From assembly GCA_051656645.1 (NCBI GenBank), contig JBOGCH010000045.1, positions 31,436-95,435 on the forward strand: a DNA stretch of 64,000 bases, in the 5' to 3' direction. Below, in pieces: positions 9,266-17,593 of this stretch; position 1 is the stretch's first letter; every line of letters begins with the position of its first letter. Origin of the DNA: JBOGCH01 sp051656645 (GTDB taxonomy: Bacteria; Bacteroidota; Bacteroidia; Bacteroidales; Marinifilaceae). The notes under the pieces are model-generated. The model was not told the origin of the DNA and did not search any database. It saw nothing but the letters and a program-made list of their open reading frames with translations. The position numbers were made by a program, and so were the translations under genes.

Positions 9266-10221
9266 TAAAAGTAGCAATAGCCGGCGGTGCCGGATACACA
9301 GCGGGGGAGTTAATCCGGTTGTTAATTAACCATCCGGAAGTGGAGTTAAAATACATTCAAAGCGAGTCGCATGCCGGAGCGCCAATTTATACAGTGCATA
9401 AAGACTTACTTTATAGTTCCTTGCAATTTGGTGCTATTGATTTTTCCGACATTGATGTTCTTTTTCTTTGCATGGGTCATGGTTATTCTAAAGCTTTTTT
9501 AGATGGTGTAACACTTGCTGAAGGAACCAAAGTAATTGATTTAGGGAATGATTTTCGCTTAAAAGCAGATGCAGGTGAATTTATATACGGCCTTCCTGAA
9601 CTGTCAAGAAACGAAATATACAATGCTGCTTATATAGCTAATCCGGGTTGTTTTGCAACTGCGATAGAACTTGGGCTATTGCCATTGGCACAGCAGGAAG
9701 AGTTACCACAAGACATAACAATAATGGGAGTTACCGGCTCAACGGGTGCAGGGCAAAAATTGTCTCAAGAGTGTCACTATAGTAACCGATCGTCTAACTT
9801 GTCTAATTATAAAGTATTTACGCATCAGCATTTGGGAGAGATTAATGAAACTCTTGAAAAAGCTGGAAATTGGAGTGGTGATATAGCTTTTGTTCCAATG
9901 CGTGGTGCTCACACTAGAGGTATTATTGTGAATACTGTTTTGAGAAGCAATAAAAGTGCAGATGAGATTTACGGACAGTATAAAGCATTCTATGAAGGAC
10001 ATCCGTTTGTTGTGGTAAGCAATGAACCAATTAGTCTAAAACAAGTGGTAAATACCAATTACTGTTACATCCATATTACAGCTGAGAATGGCAAAATATT
10101 AATAACATCTGTATTGGATAATTTGTTAAAAGGAGCTTCCGGACAAGCCGTTCAAAACATGAATTTAATGTTTGGTATAGAGGAACAAACGGGCTTGAAA
10201 CTTAAAGCTAATTACTTTTAA
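9262..10221 (+). CDS. argC: N-acetyl(succinyl)-gamma-glutamyl-phosphate reductase
   Basis: 319 residues. The Rossmann motif 'VAIAGGAGYTAGELIRLL' binds NADP, and the catalytic Cys lies in 'ANPGCFATAIELGLLPL'. 'GVTGSTGAGQ' and the late 'HQHLGEINE' are family landmarks. It reduces the acyl-glutamyl phosphate made by ArgB to the semialdehyde. It overlaps argG by 4 bp and is followed after 11 bp by argD, in order with the pathway. Whether the acyl group is acetyl or succinyl is not visible. Confidence 0.95.
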   Translation: MIKVAIAGGAGYTAGELIRLLINHPEVELKYIQSESHAGAPIYTVHKDLLYSSLQFGAIDFSDIDVLFLCMGHGYSKAFLDGVTLAEGTKVIDLGNDFRLKADAGEFIYGLPELSRNEIYNAAYIANPGCFATAIELGLLPLAQQEELPQDITIMGVTGSTGAGQKLSQECHYSNRSSNLSNYKVFTHQHLGEINETLEKAGNWSGDIAFVPMRGAHTRGIIVNTVLRSNKSADEIYGQYKAFYEGHPFVVVSNEPISLKQVVNTNYCYIHITAENGKILITSVLDNLLKGASGQAVQNMNLMFGIEEQTGLKLKANYF

Positions 10222-10232
10222 AAAAACACGCT

Positions 10233-11372
10233 ATGGGATTATTTGAAGTATATCCGCTTTTACCTATCACGCCGGTAAGAGCCAAAGGAAACTATATATA
10301 CAATGAGGATGGAGCCTCCTACTTGGATTTTTATGGCGGTCATGCTGTAATTTCAATTGGACATGGACACCCTCATTATAAGAATATGCTTAACAATCAG
10401 TTGGAGCATATTGGTTTTTATTCAAATGCAGTACATAATCCGTTACAAGTGGAGTTGGCGGAGAAACTAGAAAAGTTATCCGGTTGTGAGGGATACAATC
10501 TGTTTTTGTGTAATAGTGGTGCCGAGGCAAATGAAAATGCTATGAAGTTAGCATCGTTCGTAACCGGACGTGCAAAGGTGGTAGCAATGAAAGGTGCGTT
10601 TCACGGGCGTACTAGTGCAGCGGTTGCAGCAACGGATAATCCTAAGATACAAGCTCCTATAAACCAAGGGCATGGGGTGGATTTTGTAGAGCTAAACGAT
10701 ATTGCTGCATTGACAGATGTGTTAAGTACCAAGGAGTATGCAGCTGTACTTATTGAAGGTATTCAAGGCGTGGGAGGTATTTATGCACCAACATCTACCT
10801 ATTTACAACAAGTGCGTACTCTTTGTAATGAAACAGGAACCCTGTTAATTATGGACGAGGTGCAATCAGGTTGCGGACGTACCGGTAAATTCTTTGCATA
10901 TCAGCACTCTGGAATAGAAGCTGATGTAGTTACAATGGCAAAAGGAATGGGTAATGGATTTCCTGTTGCCGGAATTTTAATAGCACCACATATCGAGGCT
11001 GTGAAAGGTATGTTAGGAACAACATTTGGTGGTTCTCATTTAGCATGTGCGGCATCGCTAGCGGTTGTGGAAGTTATGGATAGAGAGTATTTAATAAACA
11101 ATGCAGCTGCATTGGGAGGATACTTGATTGATGAGTTACAAAAAATTGAGGGTGTTGCCGAAGTACGCGGAAAAGGATTAATGATAGGAGTTGACGTTCC
11201 TGGAAAACTTCAACAAGTGCGCGGCGCCTTAATGAACGATTATCATATATTGACAGGGTATAGCGGAACCGATACATTACGTTTGTTGCCACCGTTAGTA
11301 ATTACGCGAAAAGAGGCCGATCAGTTCCTTGACGCATTTAAGAGCATAATGCTTACTTATGGAGAAAATTAA
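10233..11372 (+). CDS. argD: N-acetyl(succinyl)ornithine aminotransferase
   Basis: 379 residues, class-III PLP aminotransferase. Visible motifs: 'LFLCNSGAEANENAMKLA' (cofactor phosphate region), 'LIMDEVQSGCGRTGKFFA' (PLP-binding Asp), and 'TMAKGMGNGFPVAGIL', whose Lys forms the Schiff base. It converts the acyl-glutamate semialdehyde to acyl-ornithine with glutamate as amino donor. Its end overlaps the start of argB by 14 bp, so the two are likely translationally coupled. Length fits ArgD. A general 4-aminobutyrate role is less likely in this operon. Confidence 0.94.
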   Translation: MGLFEVYPLLPITPVRAKGNYIYNEDGASYLDFYGGHAVISIGHGHPHYKNMLNNQLEHIGFYSNAVHNPLQVELAEKLEKLSGCEGYNLFLCNSGAEANENAMKLASFVTGRAKVVAMKGAFHGRTSAAVAATDNPKIQAPINQGHGVDFVELNDIAALTDVLSTKEYAAVLIEGIQGVGGIYAPTSTYLQQVRTLCNETGTLLIMDEVQSGCGRTGKFFAYQHSGIEADVVTMAKGMGNGFPVAGILIAPHIEAVKGMLGTTFGGSHLACAASLAVVEVMDREYLINNAAALGGYLIDELQKIEGVAEVRGKGLMIGVDVPGKLQQVRGALMNDYHILTGYSGTDTLRLLPPLVITRKEADQFLDAFKSIMLTYGEN

Positions 11373-12123
11373 AGTTATTAAAATAGGAGGCGCCCTAATA
11401 GAGAATGGATCAATACTGGAGGAGCTTTGCGATGAGCTGACTAAGCAAACTCCTTTTGTACTTGTACATGGGGGCGGAAAATTAGCGGCATCGCTTGCAG
11501 GACGTTTAGATATACCTGTGCAAATGATAGATGGACGTCGTGTTACGGATGCCGCTACTCTCGAAGTTGCAGTGATGTGTTATGCCGGATGGGCAAATAA
11601 GCTAATGGTATCACAATTGCAAAAACGCAGAGTGAATGCATGTGGTATCTCCGGTTGTGACTCTGGAGTTGTCCGTTCTGTGCGTAGGGCGAGTGACACA
11701 ATTGACTGGGGCTTTGTTGGCGATGTGACGGGAGTGTCTACACAACCATTGCTAGAGATGTTAGCTAACGGTACAGTCCCGGTAATCTCGCCTATTACAA
11801 TGAGCGATAGCTATGAACTTTTAAATAGTAATGCCGATGGAGTTGCAGCAGCAGTAGCAAAGGCGCTTAGTGCTACCCACAAGGTGGAGCTAGTGTATTG
11901 TTTCGACAAACCCGGAGTACTTGAGGATGTTAATAACGAGGAATCGGTAATAGCACAACTCAACTATAGTGATTATGTGGAGTTAAAAGCCACGGGTGCA
12001 ATCCATTCAGGAATGCTCCCAAAATTAGAAAATGCTTTTTCTACTCTAGCAGAAGGAGTAAATAGCGTAAGACTTACATCACATACCCATCTAAACAAGG
12101 GTACCGTGATAAAAATGAATTGA
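11359..12123 (+). CDS. argB: N-acetyl(succinyl)glutamate kinase
   Basis: 254 residues of the amino-acid kinase fold. 'KIGGALIENG' and 'FVLVHGGGKLAASLA' near the N-terminus bind phosphate and substrate; 'LLNSNADGVAAAVAKAL' is the C-terminal nucleotide-site block. It phosphorylates the acyl-glutamate made by the first gene. It overlaps argD by 14 bp and ends 1 bp before argE starts, so the gene is embedded in a tightly packed operon. I see no N-terminal extension of the kind linked to arginine feedback in some ArgB proteins, so control here is probably transcriptional. Confidence 0.94.
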   Translation: MEKIKVIKIGGALIENGSILEELCDELTKQTPFVLVHGGGKLAASLAGRLDIPVQMIDGRRVTDAATLEVAVMCYAGWANKLMVSQLQKRRVNACGISGCDSGVVRSVRRASDTIDWGFVGDVTGVSTQPLLEMLANGTVPVISPITMSDSYELLNSNADGVAAAVAKALSATHKVELVYCFDKPGVLEDVNNEESVIAQLNYSDYVELKATGAIHSGMLPKLENAFSTLAEGVNSVRLTSHTHLNKGTVIKMN

Positions 12124-12124
12124 T

Positions 12125-13162
12125 ATGACAGCGGAACAGGCCATAGCACTTTTGGAAAGAATTATTACCATACCCTCTTTTAGTGGAAAAGAGAGTGAGG
12201 TTGCCAATTTAATTGAACAAACGTTGATTGAACATGGTTTTCAACCACAAAGACACAAAAATAACGTGTGGGCTGTAACGCCAAATTATATTGCAGAGCG
12301 TCCAACATTACTAATGGATGCACACATTGATACAGTACGTCCACAAAAATCGTGGACGTTTGATCCTTTTACGCCAACAGTGGTTGACGGCAAGCTATAT
12401 GGCTTGGGAAGTAACGATACGGGCGGCTCCATTGTCTCCATGTTAGCAACCTTTATTAATATGGCTAAGGTATCCAAAAGTTATAATCTAGTGTACTTAG
12501 CTTCGGCGGAGGAGGAGAACAGTGGTGTTAACGGCATTCAAAGTGTTGTGGATAAATTAGGACATATTGATGTTGCACTTGTAGGCGAACCTACCGGTAT
12601 GCATCCGGCCATTGCCGAAAAAGGATTGGTGGTATTGGACTGTATTGCTCACGGGCGTAGTGGTCATGCCGCGCGTAACGAAGGGATAAATGCCATCTAT
12701 AAAGCAATGGAAGCCATCCAATGGATTCAAAACTACTCCTTTCCACAGGAATCGGAATTACTTGGAAAAGTAAAAATGACCGTAACTGGAATAGAGGCGG
12801 GGACGCTACACAATGTAGTTCCGGCAATGTGTAAATTTATGGTGGATATCCGGGTAAATGAACACTATACCAACCAACAGGTGGTGGATGTCATAACTCA
12901 GAATATAGATTGTGAGGTACAACCTCGCTCATTTTCACTCAACTCATCGTGTATTGATAGCGCACATCCTTTAGTGCAACGTTGTATTGCACTTGGAAAA
13001 ACACCTTACGGATCACCAACAACATCTAATCAGGCCGTAATCCCTTACACCTCATTGAAAATTGGTCCCGGCGACAGTGCTCGTAGTCATACTGCCGATG
13101 AGTATATCTATCTTTCAGAGATAGAGGAAGCCATAGAGCTATTTAAACAAATTGTAGAATAG
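12125..13162 (+). CDS. argE: M20-family N-acetyl(succinyl)ornithine deacylase
   Basis: 345 residues. Metal-binding motifs of the M20 family are visible: 'LLMDAHIDTVRP' (His and Asp ligands) with the following 'GLGSNDTGGSIVSML', the catalytic Glu pair in 'LASAEEENSGVNG', and 'GEPTGMHPAIAEKG'. It hydrolyses acyl-ornithine (or acyl-citrulline in the Bacteroidetes pathway, where carbamoylation occurs on the acylated form) in the cytoplasm. It starts 1 bp after the argB stop and is followed by argH after 15 bp. A dipeptidase function is formally possible but unlikely in this context. Confidence 0.92.
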   Translation: MTAEQAIALLERIITIPSFSGKESEVANLIEQTLIEHGFQPQRHKNNVWAVTPNYIAERPTLLMDAHIDTVRPQKSWTFDPFTPTVVDGKLYGLGSNDTGGSIVSMLATFINMAKVSKSYNLVYLASAEEENSGVNGIQSVVDKLGHIDVALVGEPTGMHPAIAEKGLVVLDCIAHGRSGHAARNEGINAIYKAMEAIQWIQNYSFPQESELLGKVKMTVTGIEAGTLHNVVPAMCKFMVDIRVNEHYTNQQVVDVITQNIDCEVQPRSFSLNSSCIDSAHPLVQRCIALGKTPYGSPTTSNQAVIPYTSLKIGPGDSARSHTADEYIYLSEIEEAIELFKQIVE

Positions 13163-13177
13163 GATAAAATATACGAT

Positions 13178-14515
13178 ATGAAACTGTGGGATAAAGGATT
13201 TTCCATCAATGCGCTAACCGAGGAGTTTACCGTTGGTAAGGACAGAGAGTTGGATTTAATGCTTGCAAAAGCCGACGTAATGGGCAATATGGCCCAGTTA
13301 AAAATGTTACGCAAAATAGATTTGTTGTCTCAAGAGGAGTATAACAGCATTCATGTTGCGTTACAAAACATAGGTGAGCATGTATTGAGCGGCGACTTCG
13401 CCATTGCCGATACGATGGAGGATATTCACTCACAGATTGAATATTTACTTACAGAACAGTGTGGCGAAGCAGGTAAAAAAATCCATACCGGACGCTCGCG
13501 GAATGACCAAGTGCTTACCGATTTGAAATTGTTTACAAGAGAGGAAATGCTTGAGGTGGTGCAATTGGTAGATAGGTTATTTGATCTATGGATAAAAAAG
13601 GCTGGCGATACCAAAGATATTTTAATTCCCGGCTACACCCATCTACAAGTAGCTATGCCATCGTCATTCGGAATGTGGTATAGTGCCTATGCCGAATCCC
13701 TAGCCGATGATTTACTGTTTGTAAAAGCTGCTTATGATGGAGTAAATACCAATCCACTTGGAACAGGTGCAGGCTATGGAAGTTCTATACCTCTAGACAG
13801 AGCTTATACAACTACACTACTTGCATTTGACGATATTGCTTACAATCCTATTTACGCACAGATGCAGCGCGGCAAGATGGAAAAACAGGTGTTATTTGCG
13901 CTCGCTGCCATAGCTACTACTGTGGGGCGTTTTGCTGCCGATGTATGTATGTACAGCTGTAGTAACTTCCAGTTTATTAAATTACCGGATCAGTTTACAA
14001 CAGGTTCAAGCATTATGCCGCATAAAAAGAATCCGGATATCTTTGAGCTTATTCGTGCCAAATGCAATAAAATACAGGCATTACCAACACAACTGGCAAT
14101 GATAGGTACAAATCTTACATCAGGGTATTTCCGCGACATGCAAGTAACTAAGGAAATCTATCTCCCTGCATTTAAGGAGATGAAGGATATACTTACCATG
14201 CTTATAACTGTAGTGGAACAAATGCAGGAACAGCAAGGTGTAACGGATGCGGAAATATACGACCCTTTATTTACGGTTGAAAGTGTAAATGCCTTAGTTG
14301 CTCAGGGTGTTCCTTTTAGAGATGCATACAAACAAGTAGGTGCACAGGTAATGAATAAAACATTTCAGGCCGACAGATCCCTTGCATTCTCGCATACTCA
14401 TGAGGGTAGCATAGGTAATCTGTGTTTAGAACAAATTACAGCACGTTATAAAAAACATCGTAGCGGATGGAATGACGAAGTAATTCTTAACCTCTACAAC
14501 CAGTTAATGAAGTAA
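13178..14515 (+). CDS. argH: Argininosuccinate lyase
   Basis: 445 residues of the fumarase/aspartase superfamily. 'TGRSRNDQVLTDLKLF' near residue 100 and the signature 'TGSSIMPHKKNPDIFELIR' (flexible catalytic loop with Ser) identify ArgH. It splits argininosuccinate to arginine and fumarate and is the last gene of the operon. The operon lacks the acyl-ornithine carbamoyltransferase and carbamoyl-phosphate synthase, which must lie elsewhere. No terminator is seen in the 62 bp before the next gene, so readthrough into the sulfatase maturase is possible. Confidence 0.96.
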   Translation: MKLWDKGFSINALTEEFTVGKDRELDLMLAKADVMGNMAQLKMLRKIDLLSQEEYNSIHVALQNIGEHVLSGDFAIADTMEDIHSQIEYLLTEQCGEAGKKIHTGRSRNDQVLTDLKLFTREEMLEVVQLVDRLFDLWIKKAGDTKDILIPGYTHLQVAMPSSFGMWYSAYAESLADDLLFVKAAYDGVNTNPLGTGAGYGSSIPLDRAYTTTLLAFDDIAYNPIYAQMQRGKMEKQVLFALAAIATTVGRFAADVCMYSCSNFQFIKLPDQFTTGSSIMPHKKNPDIFELIRAKCNKIQALPTQLAMIGTNLTSGYFRDMQVTKEIYLPAFKEMKDILTMLITVVEQMQEQQGVTDAEIYDPLFTVESVNALVAQGVPFRDAYKQVGAQVMNKTFQADRSLAFSHTHEGSIGNLCLEQITARYKKHRSGWNDEVILNLYNQLMK

Positions 14516-14523
14516 GCTTTAAC

Positions 14524-14553
14524 ATTGAAACGAAAGGAAAATTATTATTTTTG
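14524..14553 (+). promoter_or_regulatory. Candidate promoter of the sulfatase-maturase gene
   Basis: -7 box TATTTTTG (14546-14553), with ATTG at 14524-14527 as a weak -33 and an 18-nt spacer. It lies 25 nt before the start codon. Confidence 0.5.
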
Positions 14554-14577
14554 TATCACTATTGAAAAGAGAATAAT

Positions 14578-15840
14578 ATGTCTGATACAACTAATAATAC
14601 AGCTTCCTTTCTGTTTGAACAACAGCGAAGCACCTTAAAACGTCCATATACCGTAATGCCCAAGTGTGTTGGACCGGTATGTAACTTAGATTGCGACTAT
14701 TGTTACTATTTGGATAAGGAAGCATTATTTCCCGATAAACCGTTTACAGTCTCCTCCTATAAAATGGATCGAGATACTTTAAGAACCCTTATTCGTGATT
14801 TTATCGAAAGCCAACCTCAGGAGGTTGTAAACTTTGTATGGCACGGTGGTGAGCCCTCCTTGTTGGGCGTGGATTACTTCCGCGAGGTATTACGCATTCA
14901 ACAAGAGTTTGCAAACGGCAAGGAGATAACCAATGCATTTCAAACCAATGGAACTTTAATCACTGATGAGTGGGCAGAATTTCTTGCAGCTAATAATTTC
15001 TTATGTGGTCTTTCCATTGATGGTCCTAAACGTTTTCACGATGCGCATCGCAAATTCCCTAATGGCCGTGGTACGTGGGAGGTCGTGGTACGTTGTGCCG
15101 AGATATTTAAACGACACGGAGTGGAGTTTAACGCCATGTGTGTAGTTAATGCCTCTAACAGTAAGCATCCGGTTGCCGTTTATAATTTTCTTAAGGAACT
15201 AGGCGCTAAGTTTATGCAATTTAGCCCCATTGTAGAGCGTATTGCCGAAGACGATGATGCCCAATTTTCTCTTGTATCCAACTGTTATGATAAACGCACA
15301 GCTGTGATGCGCGAAAATGTGACACCTCAGGATTGGGGAAATTTTCTATGTCGCATATTTGACACCTGGGTGCGTAACGATGTAGGTTCCTATTTTGTAA
15401 ACTATTTTGACAACACATTAGCAGCATATATGGGCCAACAACCTGCTCTATGCTCAATGGCCAAATATTGTTGTTGCGCTCCAGCTGTTGAACACAATGG
15501 CGATGCCTATTGTTGCGATCATTTTGTTTTTCCGGAATATTATCTTGGAAATATACACCAAACTCCGCTACCGGAGATGGTGAAAAGCGATAAACAACTT
15601 TTCTTTGAAGAGGAAAAGGAACGTAGCTTGGCACAACAATGTAGAGAATGTAAATACCTTGCAATGTGCGGCGGCGATTGTCCCAAAAATCGCACCTTGC
15701 TAAATGCACAAGGCGAATACATCACGGAACTATGTGCCGGATTTAAGCAATATTTTGCTCATACGGAGAAGTATTTCCAATTTATGGCTAATGAGTTGCG
15801 TCACCAGCGTCCGCCGTCAAATGTTATGAATTTATTTTAA
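14578..15840 (+). CDS. Anaerobic sulfatase-maturating enzyme (radical SAM/SPASM)
   Basis: 420 residues. The radical-SAM cluster motif 'CVGPVCNLDCDYCYYLDKE' (CxxxCxxC) is near residue 33. 'FVWHGGEPSLLG' and 'FQTNGTLITDEWAEFL' are family blocks. The C-terminal SPASM Cys set includes 'CAPAVEHNGDAYCCDHF', 'CRECKYLAMCGGDCPKNR' and a final 'LCAGFKQYF', which bind two auxiliary [4Fe-4S] clusters. Such enzymes oxidise a Cys or Ser in sulfatases to the catalytic formylglycine without oxygen. In gut Bacteroides this gene is needed to use sulfated glycans such as chondroitin sulfate and mucin. No sulfatase lies in the window, so its clients are elsewhere. Confidence 0.93.
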   Translation: MSDTTNNTASFLFEQQRSTLKRPYTVMPKCVGPVCNLDCDYCYYLDKEALFPDKPFTVSSYKMDRDTLRTLIRDFIESQPQEVVNFVWHGGEPSLLGVDYFREVLRIQQEFANGKEITNAFQTNGTLITDEWAEFLAANNFLCGLSIDGPKRFHDAHRKFPNGRGTWEVVVRCAEIFKRHGVEFNAMCVVNASNSKHPVAVYNFLKELGAKFMQFSPIVERIAEDDDAQFSLVSNCYDKRTAVMRENVTPQDWGNFLCRIFDTWVRNDVGSYFVNYFDNTLAAYMGQQPALCSMAKYCCCAPAVEHNGDAYCCDHFVFPEYYLGNIHQTPLPEMVKSDKQLFFEEEKERSLAQQCRECKYLAMCGGDCPKNRTLLNAQGEYITELCAGFKQYFAHTEKYFQFMANELRHQRPPSNVMNLF

Positions 15841-15853
15841 CACAACATAGATT

Positions 15854-15881
15854 GCGCTGTTTATATAACAGCGCTTTTTTT
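15854..15881 (+). terminator. Intrinsic terminator
   Basis: An 8-bp stem GCGCTGTT/AACAGCGC (15854-15861 with 15867-15874) followed by seven T. It ends the sulfatase-maturase transcript; the convergent symporter gene begins 24 bp further on. Confidence 0.85.
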
Positions 15882-15904
15882 GTGCCAAAATTCAAGCCGA
15901 AGCT

Positions 15905-17353
15905 TTATTCACCTCTCGATTTCTCTATATAGTAGTTTGCTTTTTGTAAATCAGGTTTTGTAAAAAGGGATACGAGAATAAAAATCAAAAACGACAGACT
16001 CATACCATAAATAATTTGCTCAGCAGAGCCCGGCTTCCAAAATGTTGGAATAGTAACACCCATCTGTATGAGTAAATTACAAAGAGAATATGTTATTCCA
16101 AAAACAATACTACACACTGCTCCTTTATGTGTTCCTCGTCGCCAAAAGAAACTCATTACAATGGGGATAAAACAACCGGTAGCTAAAATGTCGGCAGCAA
16201 TCCATGAAACCTCTAAAATAGAACGCAAGTTTAGAGCTATTATTAAGCCAATAAGCGTTGTTACCGTTGTTGAGATAAGACCTATTTTTACTAAAAGAGT
16301 CTGCTTAGCCGATGGGTTTATCCTATCCTGATAAATATCCTTCGATAAAATCATACTTCCGGTGTTAATTAAAGAATCCATAGTTGACATAATTGCCGAA
16401 CAAACACCAATAAATACAAGGGCTCCGGCTACCGGTGACATAAAATCTTTTGTCAATGCCGGTATAACACCTCCTGCGGGTAATGTGTCATAAATAGGAA
16501 TTGCCGACATTCCGGTAAATACTGCTATGGCGTACAAAGGGATGTAAATAAACAAACTTACAATGGTCATCTTGTATGCATCCTGCGCTGTGCGTGTTGC
16601 CATTATTCTTTGCCAAACATTAGCCTGAATCATCCAAGCTGCTCCAAATGTCAACACGTAAATCATATTATTTCCAATATTATGAAGGAAATCAAAATAT
16701 TGTGTTTGATGTTTTGCTTCGACAATGGCTTTAATCTCATTCAAGTTTCCTCCGGAATAAAACCCAATATAGCAAACGTATAAGGTTGAAACTGTCAAAA
16801 AGAAGAATTGTATAACATCGGTAAAAACAACACCTCTAAATCCCGAAAATAAGGAATAACTTAACACAATAACAGTGCCTATCAATACACCCCATTCATA
16901 GCTGAAATCCAGAAAACCTGAAAAGAATAACCCAATGCCCACCATTTGCGATGCAGCCGATAGCATCATAAATAAATATACAATAACCGAAACCAATACG
17001 CCGGCAGTTTTACCATATCGTAGAGTAATCATCTCCGGTTGTGTCATAGCCGGAATTCGTCGTATTTTTTTAGCCAAAACCGCCATTAATATTGTAGAGA
17101 AAAGTACAGGCATTGCATATACCCAATAGGCGCTAATACCATCGGTAAAGGCTAAATCGGCGGTGGAGAGTGCCGATCCGGCGCCCCACCATGAAGCAAT
17201 AAAAGTTAATGACAAAAGCCAGAAAGAGAGCTTTCTGCCACCCATATAATAATCCTCAAGAGATTCGTTTCTATTCATCCTAATTACTACAACCATGAGT
17301 AAAATGAAATAGATAACTAAACCTCCTAATGAGTATAAAACAATATCTTTCAT
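15905..17353 (-). CDS. Sodium:solute symporter (SSS family)
   Basis: 482 residues, strongly hydrophobic, with about 13 predicted membrane helices. The N-terminus has the family block 'EDYYMGGRKLSFWLLSLTFIASWWGAGSALSTADLAF', and 'GFRGVVFTDVIQFFFLTVSTLY' is a second SSS landmark. It should import an organic solute with Na+ across the inner membrane. The substrate (sugar, sialic acid, amino acid or other) cannot be read from these motifs. It is a single gene on the minus strand, divergent from the ABC-F gene and convergent with the sulfatase maturase, so context gives no substrate clue. Confidence 0.9.
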   Translation of the reverse strand: MKDIVLYSLGGLVIYFILLMVVVIRMNRNESLEDYYMGGRKLSFWLLSLTFIASWWGAGSALSTADLAFTDGISAYWVYAMPVLFSTILMAVLAKKIRRIPAMTQPEMITLRYGKTAGVLVSVIVYLFMMLSAASQMVGIGLFFSGFLDFSYEWGVLIGTVIVLSYSLFSGFRGVVFTDVIQFFFLTVSTLYVCYIGFYSGGNLNEIKAIVEAKHQTQYFDFLHNIGNNMIYVLTFGAAWMIQANVWQRIMATRTAQDAYKMTIVSLFIYIPLYAIAVFTGMSAIPIYDTLPAGGVIPALTKDFMSPVAGALVFIGVCSAIMSTMDSLINTGSMILSKDIYQDRINPSAKQTLLVKIGLISTTVTTLIGLIIALNLRSILEVSWIAADILATGCFIPIVMSFFWRRGTHKGAVCSIVFGITYSLCNLLIQMGVTIPTFWKPGSAEQIIYGMSLSFLIFILVSLFTKPDLQKANYYIEKSRGE

Positions 17354-17550
17354 GTTGTTTACATTGTTAAGTTCAATTCACGTAATGAAGGTTTTACGTT
17401 TACGTTCCATAAATATAAACATATAAAATTATATTTTTATTTGTTTCATAGTTTTGATGCTGTGGAATGATAGTTTCCTTTAAAATAACTTTACAAAATA
17501 CGCTCATTATGAATACATTTATGTTATTAGGAATTTAGCCGCTAAGTGAC

Positions 17551-17558
17551 TATCTTTG
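17551..17558 (+). promoter_or_regulatory. -7 box of the ABC-F gene
   Basis: TATCTTTG matches the Bacteroidetes -7 consensus TAnnTTTG, 35 nt upstream of the ATG. The -33 partner is not convincing. Confidence 0.5.
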
Positions 17559-17593
17559 CACCTCTTAAATGAACAAGTTACTATATTCAATTT

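Noticed and set aside
15221..15709. 162-codon open frame on the minus strand inside the sulfatase maturase
   Set aside because: It lies entirely opposite the SPASM domain with many conserved Cys codons on the plus strand; a shadow frame.
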